Part shown: piece by piece, positions 1 to 8,068 of the stretch
Layout of the letters: the number at the start of each line of letters is the position of its first letter
Numbering within the stretch: the stretch's first letter is position 1
Assembly (NCBI GenBank): GCA_031268675.1
Contig: JAIRWY010000043.1
Span: 1 to 34,564 of the forward strand
Reading direction: 5' to 3'
Origin: Candidatus Ancillula glyptotermitis
GTDB lineage: Bacteria; Actinomycetota; Actinomycetes; Actinomycetales; Bifidobacteriaceae
Length of the DNA: 34,564 bases
The notes under the pieces: generated by a model
What the model saw: the letters and a program-made list of their open reading frames with translations, nothing else
Database searches by the model: none
Told to the model about the DNA's origin: nothing
Translations under genes and position numbers: made by a program

Positions 1-182
1 TAAAAATTACTATCAGTAATAATAAGTCCAGCATTAAACTGTGACATATCTGCAGCATTAGATTTTTGAGGCAATGACACAAAAACCGTAGTACTCACAA
101 CGAAAAACGCAAGAAACGCTAATAAACCTACTAATTTTCTTAGTAGTACTTTTTTTCTAAAATCTTGTTCGCTAAAATTCAT
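1..182 (-). CDS. N-terminal part of an exported protein, runs off the left edge
   Basis: An open frame starts at an ATG at 182-180 on the minus strand and continues past base 1, giving about 60 residues. They hold a basic start (SEQDFRKKVLLRK), a hydrophobic core (LVGLLAFLAFFVVSTTVFV) and a likely signal peptidase site after KSNA, so Sec export is well supported. The mature start, ADMSQFNAGLIITDSNF, resembles the FDPGxIISDxxFY opening of large secreted actinobacterial hydrolase or hemagglutinin-like proteins. That family link is from memory of the motif and is weak. The catalytic or binding domains lie outside the window, so no function can be given. A promoter-like TGTGGTATAAT ends 9 bases before the ATG, which leaves almost no untranslated leader. 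Confidence 0.7.
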   Translation of the reverse strand, partial: MNFSEQDFRKKVLLRKLVGLLAFLAFFVVSTTVFVSLPQKSNAADMSQFNAGLIITDSNF

Positions 183-191
183 AGTAAGTGT

Positions 192-202
192 ATTATACCA
201 CA
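192..202 (-). promoter_or_regulatory. Extended -10 promoter of the left-edge exported protein
   Basis: On the minus strand TATAAT (197-192) is preceded by TTGTGG, the same extended -10 form seen before tal, malQ, lepA and mltG. Nine bases separate the hexamer from the ATG at 182, so the transcript would have a leader of about 2-3 bases at most. Confidence 0.6.
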
Positions 203-293
203 ATATGTGATAAAATGTCTACTTTTTTATTTTTGTGTATTTTTCTGCAACTGGAGTAATTATATACCTTAGTAATTTGTAGTAATTTGCAAC

Positions 294-310
294 TTAACAA
301 AAACTTAACA
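294..310 (+). promoter_or_regulatory. Candidate GlnR-type box upstream of glnA
   Basis: TTAAC occurs twice in direct orientation (294-298 and 305-309), 11 bases apart. This gives the AC-n9-AC spacing reported for GlnR binding sites in actinobacteria. It sits just upstream of the two -10 elements of a glutamine synthetase gene, where a nitrogen regulator would act. The repeat is seen directly; the assignment to GlnR is inference, since no regulator gene is in the window. A second direct repeat, AGTAATTTG (271-279 and 281-289), lies just before it. Confidence 0.35.
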
Positions 311-319
311 ATCTAGGAT

Positions 320-337
320 TATAATGTATGATATAAT
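320..337 (+). promoter_or_regulatory. Tandem -10 elements of glnA
   Basis: Two TATAAT hexamers lie at 320-325 and 332-337. The second, in the context TATGATATAATG, matches the element before the SBP gene, tRNA-Leu and prs. Transcription from it would start near 344, leaving about 40 bases of leader with a good ribosome binding site. Confidence 0.6.
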
Positions 338-384
338 GTTAAGGTGAATAAGCAATGCAAGTAAATATGATGAAGGAGAATATG

Positions 385-1812
385 ATGGTTGATATAAAAA
401 CTAAAAGCGATGTTGAGAGAATTATCAAAGATGAAGGTGTTGAGTTTGTTGATGTCCGTTTTGTGGATTTACCTGGTATTCAACAGCATTTTACAATCCC
501 AGTTGATGAGTTTTTAGAAACTGCATTTGAAAGTGGACTTGCATTTGATGGCTCGTCAATTCGTGGTTTTCAGGCAATTAACGAGTCTGACATGAAATTA
601 ATTCCAGATGTTTCTACTGCATATTTAGATCTGTTTAGAGAGCACATTACTTTAAATGTTACATTTTCTGTAGTTGATCCATTTACTGATGAACCGTATT
701 CTAGGGATCCTCGTCAAGTTGCTGCAAAAGCGGAAAATTATTTGCGTTCAACTGGAATTGCTGATACTGCATTTTTTGCTCCAGAGGCAGAATTTTACCT
801 CTTTGATGATGTTCGCTTTTTGACTTCTGCATCTCAAAGTTTTTATGCAATAGATTCAGTTGAAGGCGCTTGGAATACTGGTGCAGATGAGATTTCTGGA
901 AACTTGGGTTATAAGCCACGCTATAAGGGCGGATATTTTCCAGTTCCTCCAGTTGATCATTTTGCTGACTTACGCAATGATATTACTTCAAATTGTGCAG
1001 AATCTGGACTTAAAATTGAGCGTGAACATCATGAAGTTGGAACAGCTGGACAACAAGAAATTAACTACCGTTTTAATACACTTGTGCATGCTGGTGATGA
1101 CCTGTTGAAATTCAAGTACATCGTAAAAAATACAGCGTGGGAAGCAAATAAGTCTGCTACATTCTTGCCTAAACCAATATTTGGTGATAACGGATCTGGT
1201 ATGCACTGTCATCAATCGCTCTGGAAAGATGGAAAACCTCTTTTCTTTGACGCTAATGGTTATGGTGGGCTTTCAGATTTGGCTCGTTGGTATATTGGTG
1301 GCTTGATTAAACATTCTAGTGCTGTTCTGGCATTTACTAATCCTACAACTAACTCTTATCATCGTCTAGTTCCTGGATTTGAAGCACCTGTTAATTTGGT
1401 GTACTCAGCGCGCAATAGATCTGCTGCAATTAGAATTCCAATTACTGGAGATAACCCTAAAGCGAAGCGTGTTGAATTTCGTGTACCAGATCCTAGTTCT
1501 AACCCATATCTGGCTTTTAGTGCGCAGTTATTAGCAGGACTTGATGGTATTCAGAACCGCATTGAACCGCCTGCTCCGATTGATAAAGACATTTATGAAC
1601 TACCACCTGAAGAGCATGCGAACATCAAACATGTTCCTGCATCTTTAGAAGAAGCAATAAATGCACTAGAAGAGGATCATGAGTTCTTAACAGTTGGAAA
1701 TGTGTTTACGCAGGATCTAATTGATACTTGGATTGCATATAAGCGTGCAGAAATCACTGAATTTAGTTTGCGTCCACACCCTCATGAGTTTGAGTTATAT
1801 TACGATTGCTAG
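385..1812 (+). CDS. glnA: Glutamine synthetase, type I (actinobacterial GlnA1 class)
   Basis: Catalyses ATP-dependent amidation of glutamate to glutamine, the main route of ammonia assimilation, as a cytoplasmic dodecamer. The 475 residues match the usual GlnA1 length. Seen: the N-terminal signature [28 protein letters not shown] with metal-binding glutamates, the ATP-region signature [33 protein letters not shown], and IYELPPEE, whose Tyr lies at the adenylylation position of the I-beta class. The start was set at ATG 385, six bases after AAGGAG (373-378). The in-frame ATGs at 355, 367 and 382 lie before the Shine-Dalgarno sequence or too close to it, and family alignment favours the shorter form. 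Expression probably responds to nitrogen through the repeat at 294-310, and enzyme activity through adenylylation (inference). A terminator follows, so it is likely monocistronic. Confidence 0.97.
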   Translation: MVDIKTKSDVERIIKDEGVEFVDVRFVDLPGIQQHFTIPVDEFLETAFESGLAFDGSSIRGFQAINESDMKLIPDVSTAYLDLFREHITLNVTFSVVDPFTDEPYSRDPRQVAAKAENYLRSTGIADTAFFAPEAEFYLFDDVRFLTSASQSFYAIDSVEGAWNTGADEISGNLGYKPRYKGGYFPVPPVDHFADLRNDITSNCAESGLKIEREHHEVGTAGQQEINYRFNTLVHAGDDLLKFKYIVKNTAWEANKSATFLPKPIFGDNGSGMHCHQSLWKDGKPLFFDANGYGGLSDLARWYIGGLIKHSSAVLAFTNPTTNSYHRLVPGFEAPVNLVYSARNRSAAIRIPITGDNPKAKRVEFRVPDPSSNPYLAFSAQLLAGLDGIQNRIEPPAPIDKDIYELPPEEHANIKHVPASLEEAINALEEDHEFLTVGNVFTQDLIDTWIAYKRAEITEFSLRPHPHEFELYYDC

Positions 1813-1865
1813 TTTTTATAATCTAGTTTGTGCTAGGTGATTTTGCTGTTTATTTAGTAAGTATG

Positions 1866-1901
1866 AAAAAATGGAGTATCTATGTGATTCTCCATTTTTT
1901 T
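1866..1901 (+). terminator. Intrinsic terminator after glnA
   Basis: An 11-bp stem, AAAAAATGGAG (1866-1876) paired with CTCCATTTTTT (1890-1900), ends in a T run. It lies 54 bases after the glnA stop. The A tract on the other side would allow some bidirectional activity, but no minus-strand gene ends here. Confidence 0.85.
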
Positions 1902-2018
1902 ACCTAATAATTTCGATAAATTTTTCTTACTACTACTTTTAGATTTGCTGGTTTTTTTCTGTATCCAGAAAGATTTAGTTCTTTTAATTGTGATTTTGTT
2001 TGCAAAATGTCATAGGGG

Positions 2019-2029
2019 TGTGGTATAAT
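2019..2029 (+). promoter_or_regulatory. Extended -10 promoter of tal
   Basis: TGTGGTATAATG places TATAAT at 2024-2029 with a TG extension; no strong -35 hexamer is evident. Transcription would start near 2036. The leader of about 26 bases contains AAAGGA (2051-2056) ahead of the tal ATG, so this copy of the element drives a normally led mRNA. Confidence 0.7.
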
Positions 2030-2061
2030 GATTTATAAATTGTTTTACTGAAAGGAATATT

Positions 2062-3177
2062 ATGGTTCTAAATGTTAATACAGAGCGCGTTTCAGACGGA
2101 GGCGTTTCGATTTGGCTTGATGATTTAAGCAGAGATAGACTTAATTCAGGCTCATTGCAAACACTAATTTCTGAAAAAAATGTTGTTGGAGTGACAACTA
2201 ATCCTGCAATTTTCCAGAAAGCTATTCAGGGAAAAGGTGCTTATGATGAGCAAATTGAAGAGTTTGCAAAAAAAGGTGCAGCAGTTGACGAAGTCATTGT
2301 TGAGCTAACGACAACAGATGTACGTGTTGCAGCAGACATTTTCAGACCAGTTTATGATGCAACGAGTTCGGTTGATGGGCGTGTCTCAATTGAGGTTGAT
2401 CCTCGTCTTGCGCACAACGGAGAGGAAACAGCGAAACAAGCACAAGAACTCTGGGGAAAGTTGGATCGCCCTAATGTCATGATTAAAATTCCTGCGACTA
2501 TTGAGTCTATTCCTGCAATTACAGCATCGCTGGCAAAGGGAATATCTGTAAATGTAACTCTAATATTTTCAAAAGAGCGATATTTGAAAGTGATTGATGC
2601 ATATATCAGCGGGATTGAACAAGCTCACAATAATGGACATGATTTAAGCAAAATAGCTTCAGTTGCCTCATTTTTTGTATCTCGTGTTGATACTGCAATT
2701 GATAAACAACTAGAAGAGATAGGAACTTTAGAGGCTAATGCATTACTTGGAAAAGCAGCACTTGCTAATGCTAGAGTTGCATTCGCAGCATATGAAGATG
2801 CATTCGCAGCAGATCCTCGTTGGGCTGCACTGGAAGCTGCAGGCGCTAGAAAACAACGACCACTTTGGGCATCCACAGGTGTTAAAAATCCTGCATATTC
2901 ACCAACTCTTTATGTTGATGAATTAGTTGGACCAGATGTTGTTAATACAATGCCAGAGGGTACGCTCAATGCAGTCGCAGAACAAGGAAAAGGAGGCGTA
3001 GATAGGCTTTCGGGATTAGGAGATAAGAGTCAAGCTATTTTGGACCAGATTGAAGCACTTGGTATTTCAGTTTCTGGAGTGCTGGATAAATTGGAAAAAG
3101 ATGGTGTTAATGCATTTATCAATGCGTGGACAGAATTGATTGAAGATGTTCAGAAGAGTATTGACGCTAAGAAATGA
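2062..3177 (+). CDS. tal: Transaldolase
   Basis: Transfers a dihydroxyacetone unit between sedoheptulose 7-phosphate and glyceraldehyde 3-phosphate in the non-oxidative pentose phosphate pathway; in bifidobacteria this step feeds the phosphoketolase shunt. The 371-residue length is that of the actinobacterial/cyanobacterial long subfamily. Seen: GVTTNPAIFQKAI near the N-terminus, the aldolase-type barrel strand NVMIKIPAT, whose Lys is the expected Schiff-base residue, then SVNVTLIFSKERY and a C-terminal RPLWASTGVKNPAY segment that contributes to phosphate binding. ATG at 2062 is preceded by AAAGGA at a normal distance. The usual partner transketolase is not adjacent inside the window. FKBP follows after 25 bases, so co-transcription is likely. 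Confidence 0.95.
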   Translation: MVLNVNTERVSDGGVSIWLDDLSRDRLNSGSLQTLISEKNVVGVTTNPAIFQKAIQGKGAYDEQIEEFAKKGAAVDEVIVELTTTDVRVAADIFRPVYDATSSVDGRVSIEVDPRLAHNGEETAKQAQELWGKLDRPNVMIKIPATIESIPAITASLAKGISVNVTLIFSKERYLKVIDAYISGIEQAHNNGHDLSKIASVASFFVSRVDTAIDKQLEEIGTLEANALLGKAALANARVAFAAYEDAFAADPRWAALEAAGARKQRPLWASTGVKNPAYSPTLYVDELVGPDVVNTMPEGTLNAVAEQGKGGVDRLSGLGDKSQAILDQIEALGISVSGVLDKLEKDGVNAFINAWTELIEDVQKSIDAKK

Positions 3178-3202
3178 ACATATAATATGAAAGGGAAGTA
3201 AA

Positions 3203-4507
3203 ATGAAATCAGTTGAAATTGAAGTTTCGTCTGGCGACGGCGATAAGAATTCACCAAACGAGTTTTTGGTGGACAGTAGTAGTGGTATACGTGCATCTAT
3301 TAAACAGGCAGATGCTCCGTCAGATTTTGACGATAGTGGCGTAAATATTATTACTGGCACTAAAGATAAAGGGTCGTTGTCAAAAAAAAATAAGATTGTC
3401 GCTATTGTAGGTAGTATAATCATCATACTTGCACTAATAGCTGGGTTGATATTTCTTGCGTTCAATTCGTTAAATAAGAATTCATTTGGCGATTATGATG
3501 CATTGAAGAAGTTAAATATAACAGTTCCAGACAATAAAAAAGAAGCATTGACTGTTGATGAAAATACACTTAATGGTATTGAGAAAATAGACAAAGCATC
3601 TGGTGTAGTCTTGAAACATGGTAGTGGTGAAACAATTTCAGTTGGTCGCCAAGCAAATGTAAAGTACTTGATGTACGCATATACATCAAAAAAAATTACT
3701 CCTGAAGGTGAAGACAGTTCAAAAGATGGACAGTCAGCAGAAGCTAATGCTGCTAAAGATGAAAATACAGAAAAGAAGTGGTCTCAATTCATGTCTTCTT
3801 GGGATATGAATGAATCTATGCCAGTCGAAATTTTTGGTGATGAAGATAAGTTGTTGTCTCAAATTCCTGCTGGTGGTCAAGTGGATCCAACTGCATATAG
3901 ATTAAGCAAACTCTGTAATGGTGAGAAAGTTGGCGCGGCTTTTGCTCTTTTTATGCCATCTTCCGAAACTGGCGATGATGCAGAAATTTTAGTTATTGGT
4001 GAGGTTCTCAGCCAAACAGATTTAAATGTTGACCCTGATGCTCCTAAAATCAATCTTAACGTGCCTTCAAATGCTCCAGAGGTTAAATTTGATGGAAATG
4101 GCAAGCCAACGGGGCTAGAAGTTCCTAATGGTTTCCAGAAGGATGATAATGTATATGTAAAGGTCTTAACACCTGGTAATGGTGATGAAATTACACAAGA
4201 TTCAACAATTTCTGTACATTATACAGGCTGGTTACTTAATGGAACTAAATTTGATTCATCATATGATCATAGTGATAAACCAGTAGAAATTGCTTTACCT
4301 GATGTGATTAAGGGTTGGCGATATGGTATTGCTGGTCAAAAAGTTGGTGCTAAGTTAGAGATATTAATTCCATCTGAGTATGGATATGGTAAACATGCTG
4401 CTGGTGATGTTCCTGCAGATTCATACTTGGTATTCTACGTTGACATTGATAAAATAAATCCAGAAAATACTGGAAATGGGCAACAGGAGTTACCACCAGC
4501 TAATTAG
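3203..4507 (+). CDS. Membrane-anchored FKBP-type peptidyl-prolyl isomerase with a degenerate second FKBP domain
   Basis: Predicted to speed cis-trans prolyl isomerisation during folding of proteins outside the membrane. Order of parts in 434 residues: cytoplasmic acidic tail 1-63, one hydrophobic segment 64-87 (signal anchor, no lipobox), a region 134-270 that looks like a worn FKBP fold (VVLKHGSGETISVG, then SSWDMNESMPV, LCNGEKVGAAFALFMP, ending VIGEVLS), and a canonical FKBP domain 313-418. The latter keeps the active-site residues seen in FKBP12: Tyr340, Phe350-Asp351, Trp372 and Tyr393/395. A low-complexity insert rich in Glu, Ala and Asp (168-191) breaks the first domain. AAAGGG lies 8 bases before the ATG. 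A TATAAT at 3181-3186, between the tal stop and this start, could be an internal promoter. Confidence 0.88.
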   Translation: MKSVEIEVSSGDGDKNSPNEFLVDSSSGIRASIKQADAPSDFDDSGVNIITGTKDKGSLSKKNKIVAIVGSIIIILALIAGLIFLAFNSLNKNSFGDYDALKKLNITVPDNKKEALTVDENTLNGIEKIDKASGVVLKHGSGETISVGRQANVKYLMYAYTSKKITPEGEDSSKDGQSAEANAAKDENTEKKWSQFMSSWDMNESMPVEIFGDEDKLLSQIPAGGQVDPTAYRLSKLCNGEKVGAAFALFMPSSETGDDAEILVIGEVLSQTDLNVDPDAPKINLNVPSNAPEVKFDGNGKPTGLEVPNGFQKDDNVYVKVLTPGNGDEITQDSTISVHYTGWLLNGTKFDSSYDHSDKPVEIALPDVIKGWRYGIAGQKVGAKLEILIPSEYGYGKHAAGDVPADSYLVFYVDIDKINPENTGNGQQELPPAN

Positions 4508-4559
4508 TTGTAAAACTAGGTGTTAAATAACTGTTATGTATATACATGTGGAGGAATAA

Positions 4560-5057
4560 TTGAGTAATGATATAGTTTGGCTTTCAGAAGTTACATATTT
4601 GAAATTGAAGAAAGAGCTTGAGCACCGAAAGGGTGAAAAACGAGATGAAATTACTGAGCGTATTGCTGCTGCTAGAGATGAGGGCGACCTAAAAGAGAAT
4701 GGTGGTTATCATGCAGCTCGCGATGAACAGGGCAAGAATGAAGCAAGAATAGTTGAACTTGAATATAGGTTGGCGCATGCTAAAATTGGTACGAGTGATA
4801 GTTCAATAGAGAGTCTTGACTCTGTTGCTTTAGGACTTATTATTACTGTTAGTATCAATAAGAGTAATGATTTCATTAAGTTTATTTTGGGTGCAAGAGA
4901 GAATGCCGATGAAATTGCAGGAGTTGATGCATTTTCACCATCTTCTCCACTTGGAGTAGCAATTTTAGGTGCAAAAGTTGGTTCTGAAGTAAGCTATAAA
5001 GCTCCTAATGGTAATGATATTCTCGTTGAAATAATTGCGGTTGATAAAGTTGGATGA
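4560..5057 (+). CDS. greA: Transcription elongation factor GreA
   Basis: Rescues backtracked RNA polymerase by stimulating cleavage of the transcript 3' end through the secondary channel. The 165 residues match the family. The N-terminal coiled coil carries ARDEGDLKENGGYHAARDEQG, the conserved tip with the acidic residues (Asp and Glu of EGDLKEN) that act at the polymerase active centre. The C-terminal FKBP-like domain covers about residues 85-165, with the family motif SPLGVAILGAKVGSEVSY. Translation begins at TTG 4560, four bases after GGAGGA (4550-4555); no ATG is available near the aligned start. The gene follows FKBP by 52 bases, and its end overlaps the start of the DUF6350 frame, which suggests translational coupling. 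Confidence 0.95.
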   Translation: MSNDIVWLSEVTYLKLKKELEHRKGEKRDEITERIAAARDEGDLKENGGYHAARDEQGKNEARIVELEYRLAHAKIGTSDSSIESLDSVALGLIITVSINKSNDFIKFILGARENADEIAGVDAFSPSSPLGVAILGAKVGSEVSYKAPNGNDILVEIIAVDKVG

Positions 5058-6435
5058 AAAACTTGTGCTAAAAAATGGTAGAAAACAGCTATCTAATAGC
5101 ATATCTACAGTTATTTTTTTACCAATTTTACTAGTCACTTTTTCATCTATAATCGTTTCTCTTGTTGTTCTTTCTCTTCTATTTATCGCAGCAGGAGTTA
5201 TGAGTCCACCTGCTTCTGGTATTTCTAATCTTGATGTCATTTCATCATCAGTTGTTATGGCAACAAGTTTCTGGATTGCTGGTAGTGGTGGACAGATAAT
5301 GCTTGGCAATTTGAGTGTTGATGTAGTATTATTAGGTATTAGTCTTTTTTCATTTGCTGTATGCTATTTCATGATTAAATTAAGAAGCTCAATGCCAATT
5401 TCATTACTACATTTTGGCGCTTTCTGCTATACGGTTATTGTTCTATTGATTTCATGTTTTCTTGAACCTCAGGATATCTTGCATATTCTGCGCATTGTTG
5501 TTATTTCCTACTTAATTTCATTTACCGCTTATTTTGTTGGAAATTCACAACATTCTATTGGGTACTATTTTCAAAAAGCATCATTTTTGCGTAAGCTTTA
5601 TGCACCGTTATGCTCTGCTGTAATTTTGGTCTTGTTTATTCTTATAATAGCTTCATTTGCATGCCTATATGGGCTATCGGTGAATTTGTCAACAACAGAA
5701 ACTATTTTCAAGTCCTTAAATGCTGGACCTTGGGAAGCCTTTTTAATCTCATTTTTGGAATTAGCGATATTGCCTAATTTTATGCTCTGGATGGTCGGTG
5801 CACTGTTCTCTACTGGTTTTGTTTTTGCTGGTTCTACATATATTTTTACAGATAGTCCAACATCTTCAGTACTTCCTCTACCAATTCTTAGTAATGTTCC
5901 AACTATGGATACGCGATTCTCTACTACTATACATTCTCTACTACCGTATATTCTGATAGTAATAGGTTTATTGGTTGCAATTTGGTTATTCTCAAAGACA
6001 TCGAAAGAACACGATTTTTTTTATAAGCGTAGCAGGTTTTTTAAACAAAATCCTCGTAAACTGGCTGGTTTTGAGATTCTTAGCAATTTTATATGCATAT
6101 TAACTACTATTGCAGTTTTTTTCTTGTGTTTATTAGTTCTGAATATAGCTTCTAGCGGTTATATACATAACATTATTGATCCAAAAATTGGGGTGCAAAC
6201 TTTGTCTGCGTCGTTTAGTGTTGCATCAAAAATAGCTTGCGCAATGTTCTTTGTATTCGTTATCAATTCGGCGCAAAAAGTAATCAAGTATAAAGAGAAT
6301 GATGATAATATTGCACACGATGAAGTTGCAAAAAGTGGTATAATGAAAGTAGAAGAAGTTGTAGATAGTGAGAATAGGGGAAATAGGCGTGTTGAAGTTT
6401 CAGTTAACAGATGGCAAAAAGAAAAAGCAGATTAA
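5035..6435 (+). CDS. DUF6350/PerM-like polytopic membrane protein
   Basis: About ten hydrophobic segments in 466 residues mark an integral membrane protein. The pattern of IAGSGGQIMLGNLSVDVVLLGISLF, followed later by AGPWEAFLISFLELAILPN and a luminal-type stretch of short Pro/Ser residues, fits the actinobacterial DUF6350 family, whose mycobacterial member PerM supports cell division in acid and lies next to purN-purH. Here it sits directly before purH, and no purN is present. The start is uncertain. The longest frame begins at TTG 5035 inside greA; TTG 5050 and GTG 5065 are also possible, and none has a clear ribosome binding site. The 3' end overlaps purH. The C-terminal tail (about residues 420-466) is charged and cytoplasmic. 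Its biochemical role is unknown. Confidence 0.75.
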   Translation: MRLIKLDEKLVLKNGRKQLSNSISTVIFLPILLVTFSSIIVSLVVLSLLFIAAGVMSPPASGISNLDVISSSVVMATSFWIAGSGGQIMLGNLSVDVVLLGISLFSFAVCYFMIKLRSSMPISLLHFGAFCYTVIVLLISCFLEPQDILHILRIVVISYLISFTAYFVGNSQHSIGYYFQKASFLRKLYAPLCSAVILVLFILIIASFACLYGLSVNLSTTETIFKSLNAGPWEAFLISFLELAILPNFMLWMVGALFSTGFVFAGSTYIFTDSPTSSVLPLPILSNVPTMDTRFSTTIHSLLPYILIVIGLLVAIWLFSKTSKEHDFFYKRSRFFKQNPRKLAGFEILSNFICILTTIAVFFLCLLVLNIASSGYIHNIIDPKIGVQTLSASFSVASKIACAMFFVFVINSAQKVIKYKENDDNIAHDEVAKSGIMKVEEVVDSENRGNRRVEVSVNRWQKEKAD

Positions 6436-8014
6436 ACGGGCGTTAGTCTCTGTGTATGACAAACGAGGACTTGATGTTTTGGCAAGAGCACTTGATGATG
6501 CAGGTGTTGAAATTGTTTCCACTGGTTCAACATCTAGTGCAATTGAGGCTCTTGGTATTAAAGTTCTTCATGTTGAAGAGGTGACGAATTTTCCAGAATG
6601 CCTTGATGGGCGCGTTAAAACACTGCATCCGCATATACATGCTGGGATTTTGGCAGATGCTGAAAATATTGCGCACAATAAGACTCTTGAGCAGCTAGAT
6701 ATTAGTCCATTTGACCTAGTGGTTGTAAATTTGTACCCATTTCTGGATACTGTTAATGCTGGTGCTGAATTCAAGGAGTGCATTGAGAAGATTGATATTG
6801 GGGGACCATCTATGATAAGAGCAGCTGCCAAGAACTTCTCAAATGTTGCAGTTGTAAGTAATGTTGATGATTATAATAATGTATTAGATAAAATTACAAC
6901 TGGTGGTTTGACGCTTGAAGATCGGTTTGAACTGGCAAAGAAAGCATTTGAGCATACAGCGTCCTATGATGTTGCTGTTGCCTCTTGGTTCTCAAATTTT
7001 GATGATGATATTCCTGCATGGTTTGGATCAACTTGGAGTAAAAAATCTGATCTCCGTTATGGTGAAAATTCGCACCAAAGGGCTGCAGTTTATGCTCAGG
7101 AGAATAAATTCAATTCATCTGCTGGTGTAGATTTAGCATCTGCGAAAAAATTAGGCGGCAAAGAGATGAGTTATAATAACTATATGGATGCAAGTGCTGC
7201 ATTTAGATCCGTTATGGACTTTACTACTACAGCAGTTTCAATTGTTAAGCACTTGAATCCATGCGGAATTGCACTTGGAGATACTGTAGTTGATGCATAT
7301 GAGAAGGCTTTTGCATCTGATTCAGTTTCTGCATATGGGGGAGTGGTTGCTACAAATTCTGCTGTAACAAAAGAGATGGCTCAGGCTTTGAGTCCAGTTT
7401 TTACAGAAGTAATTATTGCCCCAGAGTATAATTTGGATGCGCTTGAAATTCTGCAGAAAAAGAAAAATCTGCGCATTCTTGAAATTGGTACAAATACACG
7501 ATCTAGTATTATTCAACCTGAATTGCGGCAGATTCCTGGTGGATTATTACTTCAAGATGTTGATATATTTCAAGCATCTGGAGATGTTGTAGCAAACTGG
7601 AAACTAGTTAGTGGGGAAGTAGCAGATGCAGAAACACTAGGAGATCTGGAATTTGCATGGCGTGCAATTCGCTCGGTAAAGTCAAATGCAGTACTACTTG
7701 CTGCTAATAGAGCAACGGTTGGAATAGGAATGGGTCAGGTTAATAGGCTAGATTCTTGTAGTTTGGCTATTTCGCGCGCAAACAAACTCGGTAAGATAAC
7801 AAGTTCTGGTACTATTGAAGAGCGTGCTGTCGGAAGTGTTGCTGCATCGGATGCATTTTTTCCATTTGCTGATGGGCTTTGTTTATTACTTGATGCTGGA
7901 ATTAAAGCAGTTGTCCAACCTGGTGGTTCAATTCGCGACGAAGAAGTAATCAATGCCGCACGAGATGCAGGAGTCACCATGTATTTTACAGGTGTTCGTC
8001 ATTTTGCTCACTAA
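6389..8014 (+). CDS. purH: Bifunctional AICAR formyltransferase / IMP cyclohydrolase
   Basis: Performs the last two steps of de novo purine synthesis, AICAR to FAICAR to IMP. N-terminal MGS-like cyclohydrolase domain: RALVSVYDKRGLDVLARAL, STGST, EVTNFPECLDGRVKTLHP. C-terminal formyltransferase domain: DLRYGENSHQRAAVY, VKHLNPCGIALG, SDSVSAYGGVVA, and the terminal QPGGSIRDEEVI with FTGVRHFAH. At about 541 residues it is complete. GTG at 6389 was chosen because AGGGGAA lies eight bases upstream; GTG 6368 and TTG 6392 are alternatives. The start lies 47 bases inside the DUF6350 gene, so the two are almost certainly coupled. Use of 10-formyl-THF is expected for the family. The frame ends at the A tract of a hairpin shared with the convergent ABC genes. 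Confidence 0.96.
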   Translation: MLKFQLTDGKKKKQIKRALVSVYDKRGLDVLARALDDAGVEIVSTGSTSSAIEALGIKVLHVEEVTNFPECLDGRVKTLHPHIHAGILADAENIAHNKTLEQLDISPFDLVVVNLYPFLDTVNAGAEFKECIEKIDIGGPSMIRAAAKNFSNVAVVSNVDDYNNVLDKITTGGLTLEDRFELAKKAFEHTASYDVAVASWFSNFDDDIPAWFGSTWSKKSDLRYGENSHQRAAVYAQENKFNSSAGVDLASAKKLGGKEMSYNNYMDASAAFRSVMDFTTTAVSIVKHLNPCGIALGDTVVDAYEKAFASDSVSAYGGVVATNSAVTKEMAQALSPVFTEVIIAPEYNLDALEILQKKKNLRILEIGTNTRSSIIQPELRQIPGGLLLQDVDIFQASGDVVANWKLVSGEVADAETLGDLEFAWRAIRSVKSNAVLLAANRATVGIGMGQVNRLDSCSLAISRANKLGKITSSGTIEERAVGSVAASDAFFPFADGLCLLLDAGIKAVVQPGGSIRDEEVINAARDAGVTMYFTGVRHFAH

Positions 8015-8047
8015 AAAAAAGACCCTAGTGTGGTATACACTAGGGTC
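8013..8047 (-). terminator. Terminator of the ABC exporter operon, at the purH junction
   Basis: GACCCTAGTGT (8021-8031) pairs perfectly with ACACTAGGGTC (8037-8047) around a five-base loop. Read on the minus strand the stem is followed by eight Ts (8020-8013), a textbook terminator for the exporter operon. Read on the plus strand no T run follows, so purH termination would have to rely on the stem alone. The T tract overlaps the purH stop codon. Confidence 0.85.
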
Positions 8048-8068
8048 GAAATTGTAAGCAGTCATGAA

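Noticed and set aside
128-146. CTACTAA/TTAGTAG hairpin in the left-edge gene
   Set aside because: It lies within the signal-peptide coding sequence (arms of seven bases, five-base loop) with no sign of function; likely chance.
355-384. Upstream ATG starts for glnA at 355, 367 and 382
   Set aside because: They precede or crowd the AAGGAG site at 373-378, and the extra residues do not match the family start.
3067-3465. 132-codon minus-strand frame across the tal/FKBP junction
   Set aside because: It lies opposite two well-supported genes, spans their junction and matches no family; a shadow of coding sequence on the other strand.
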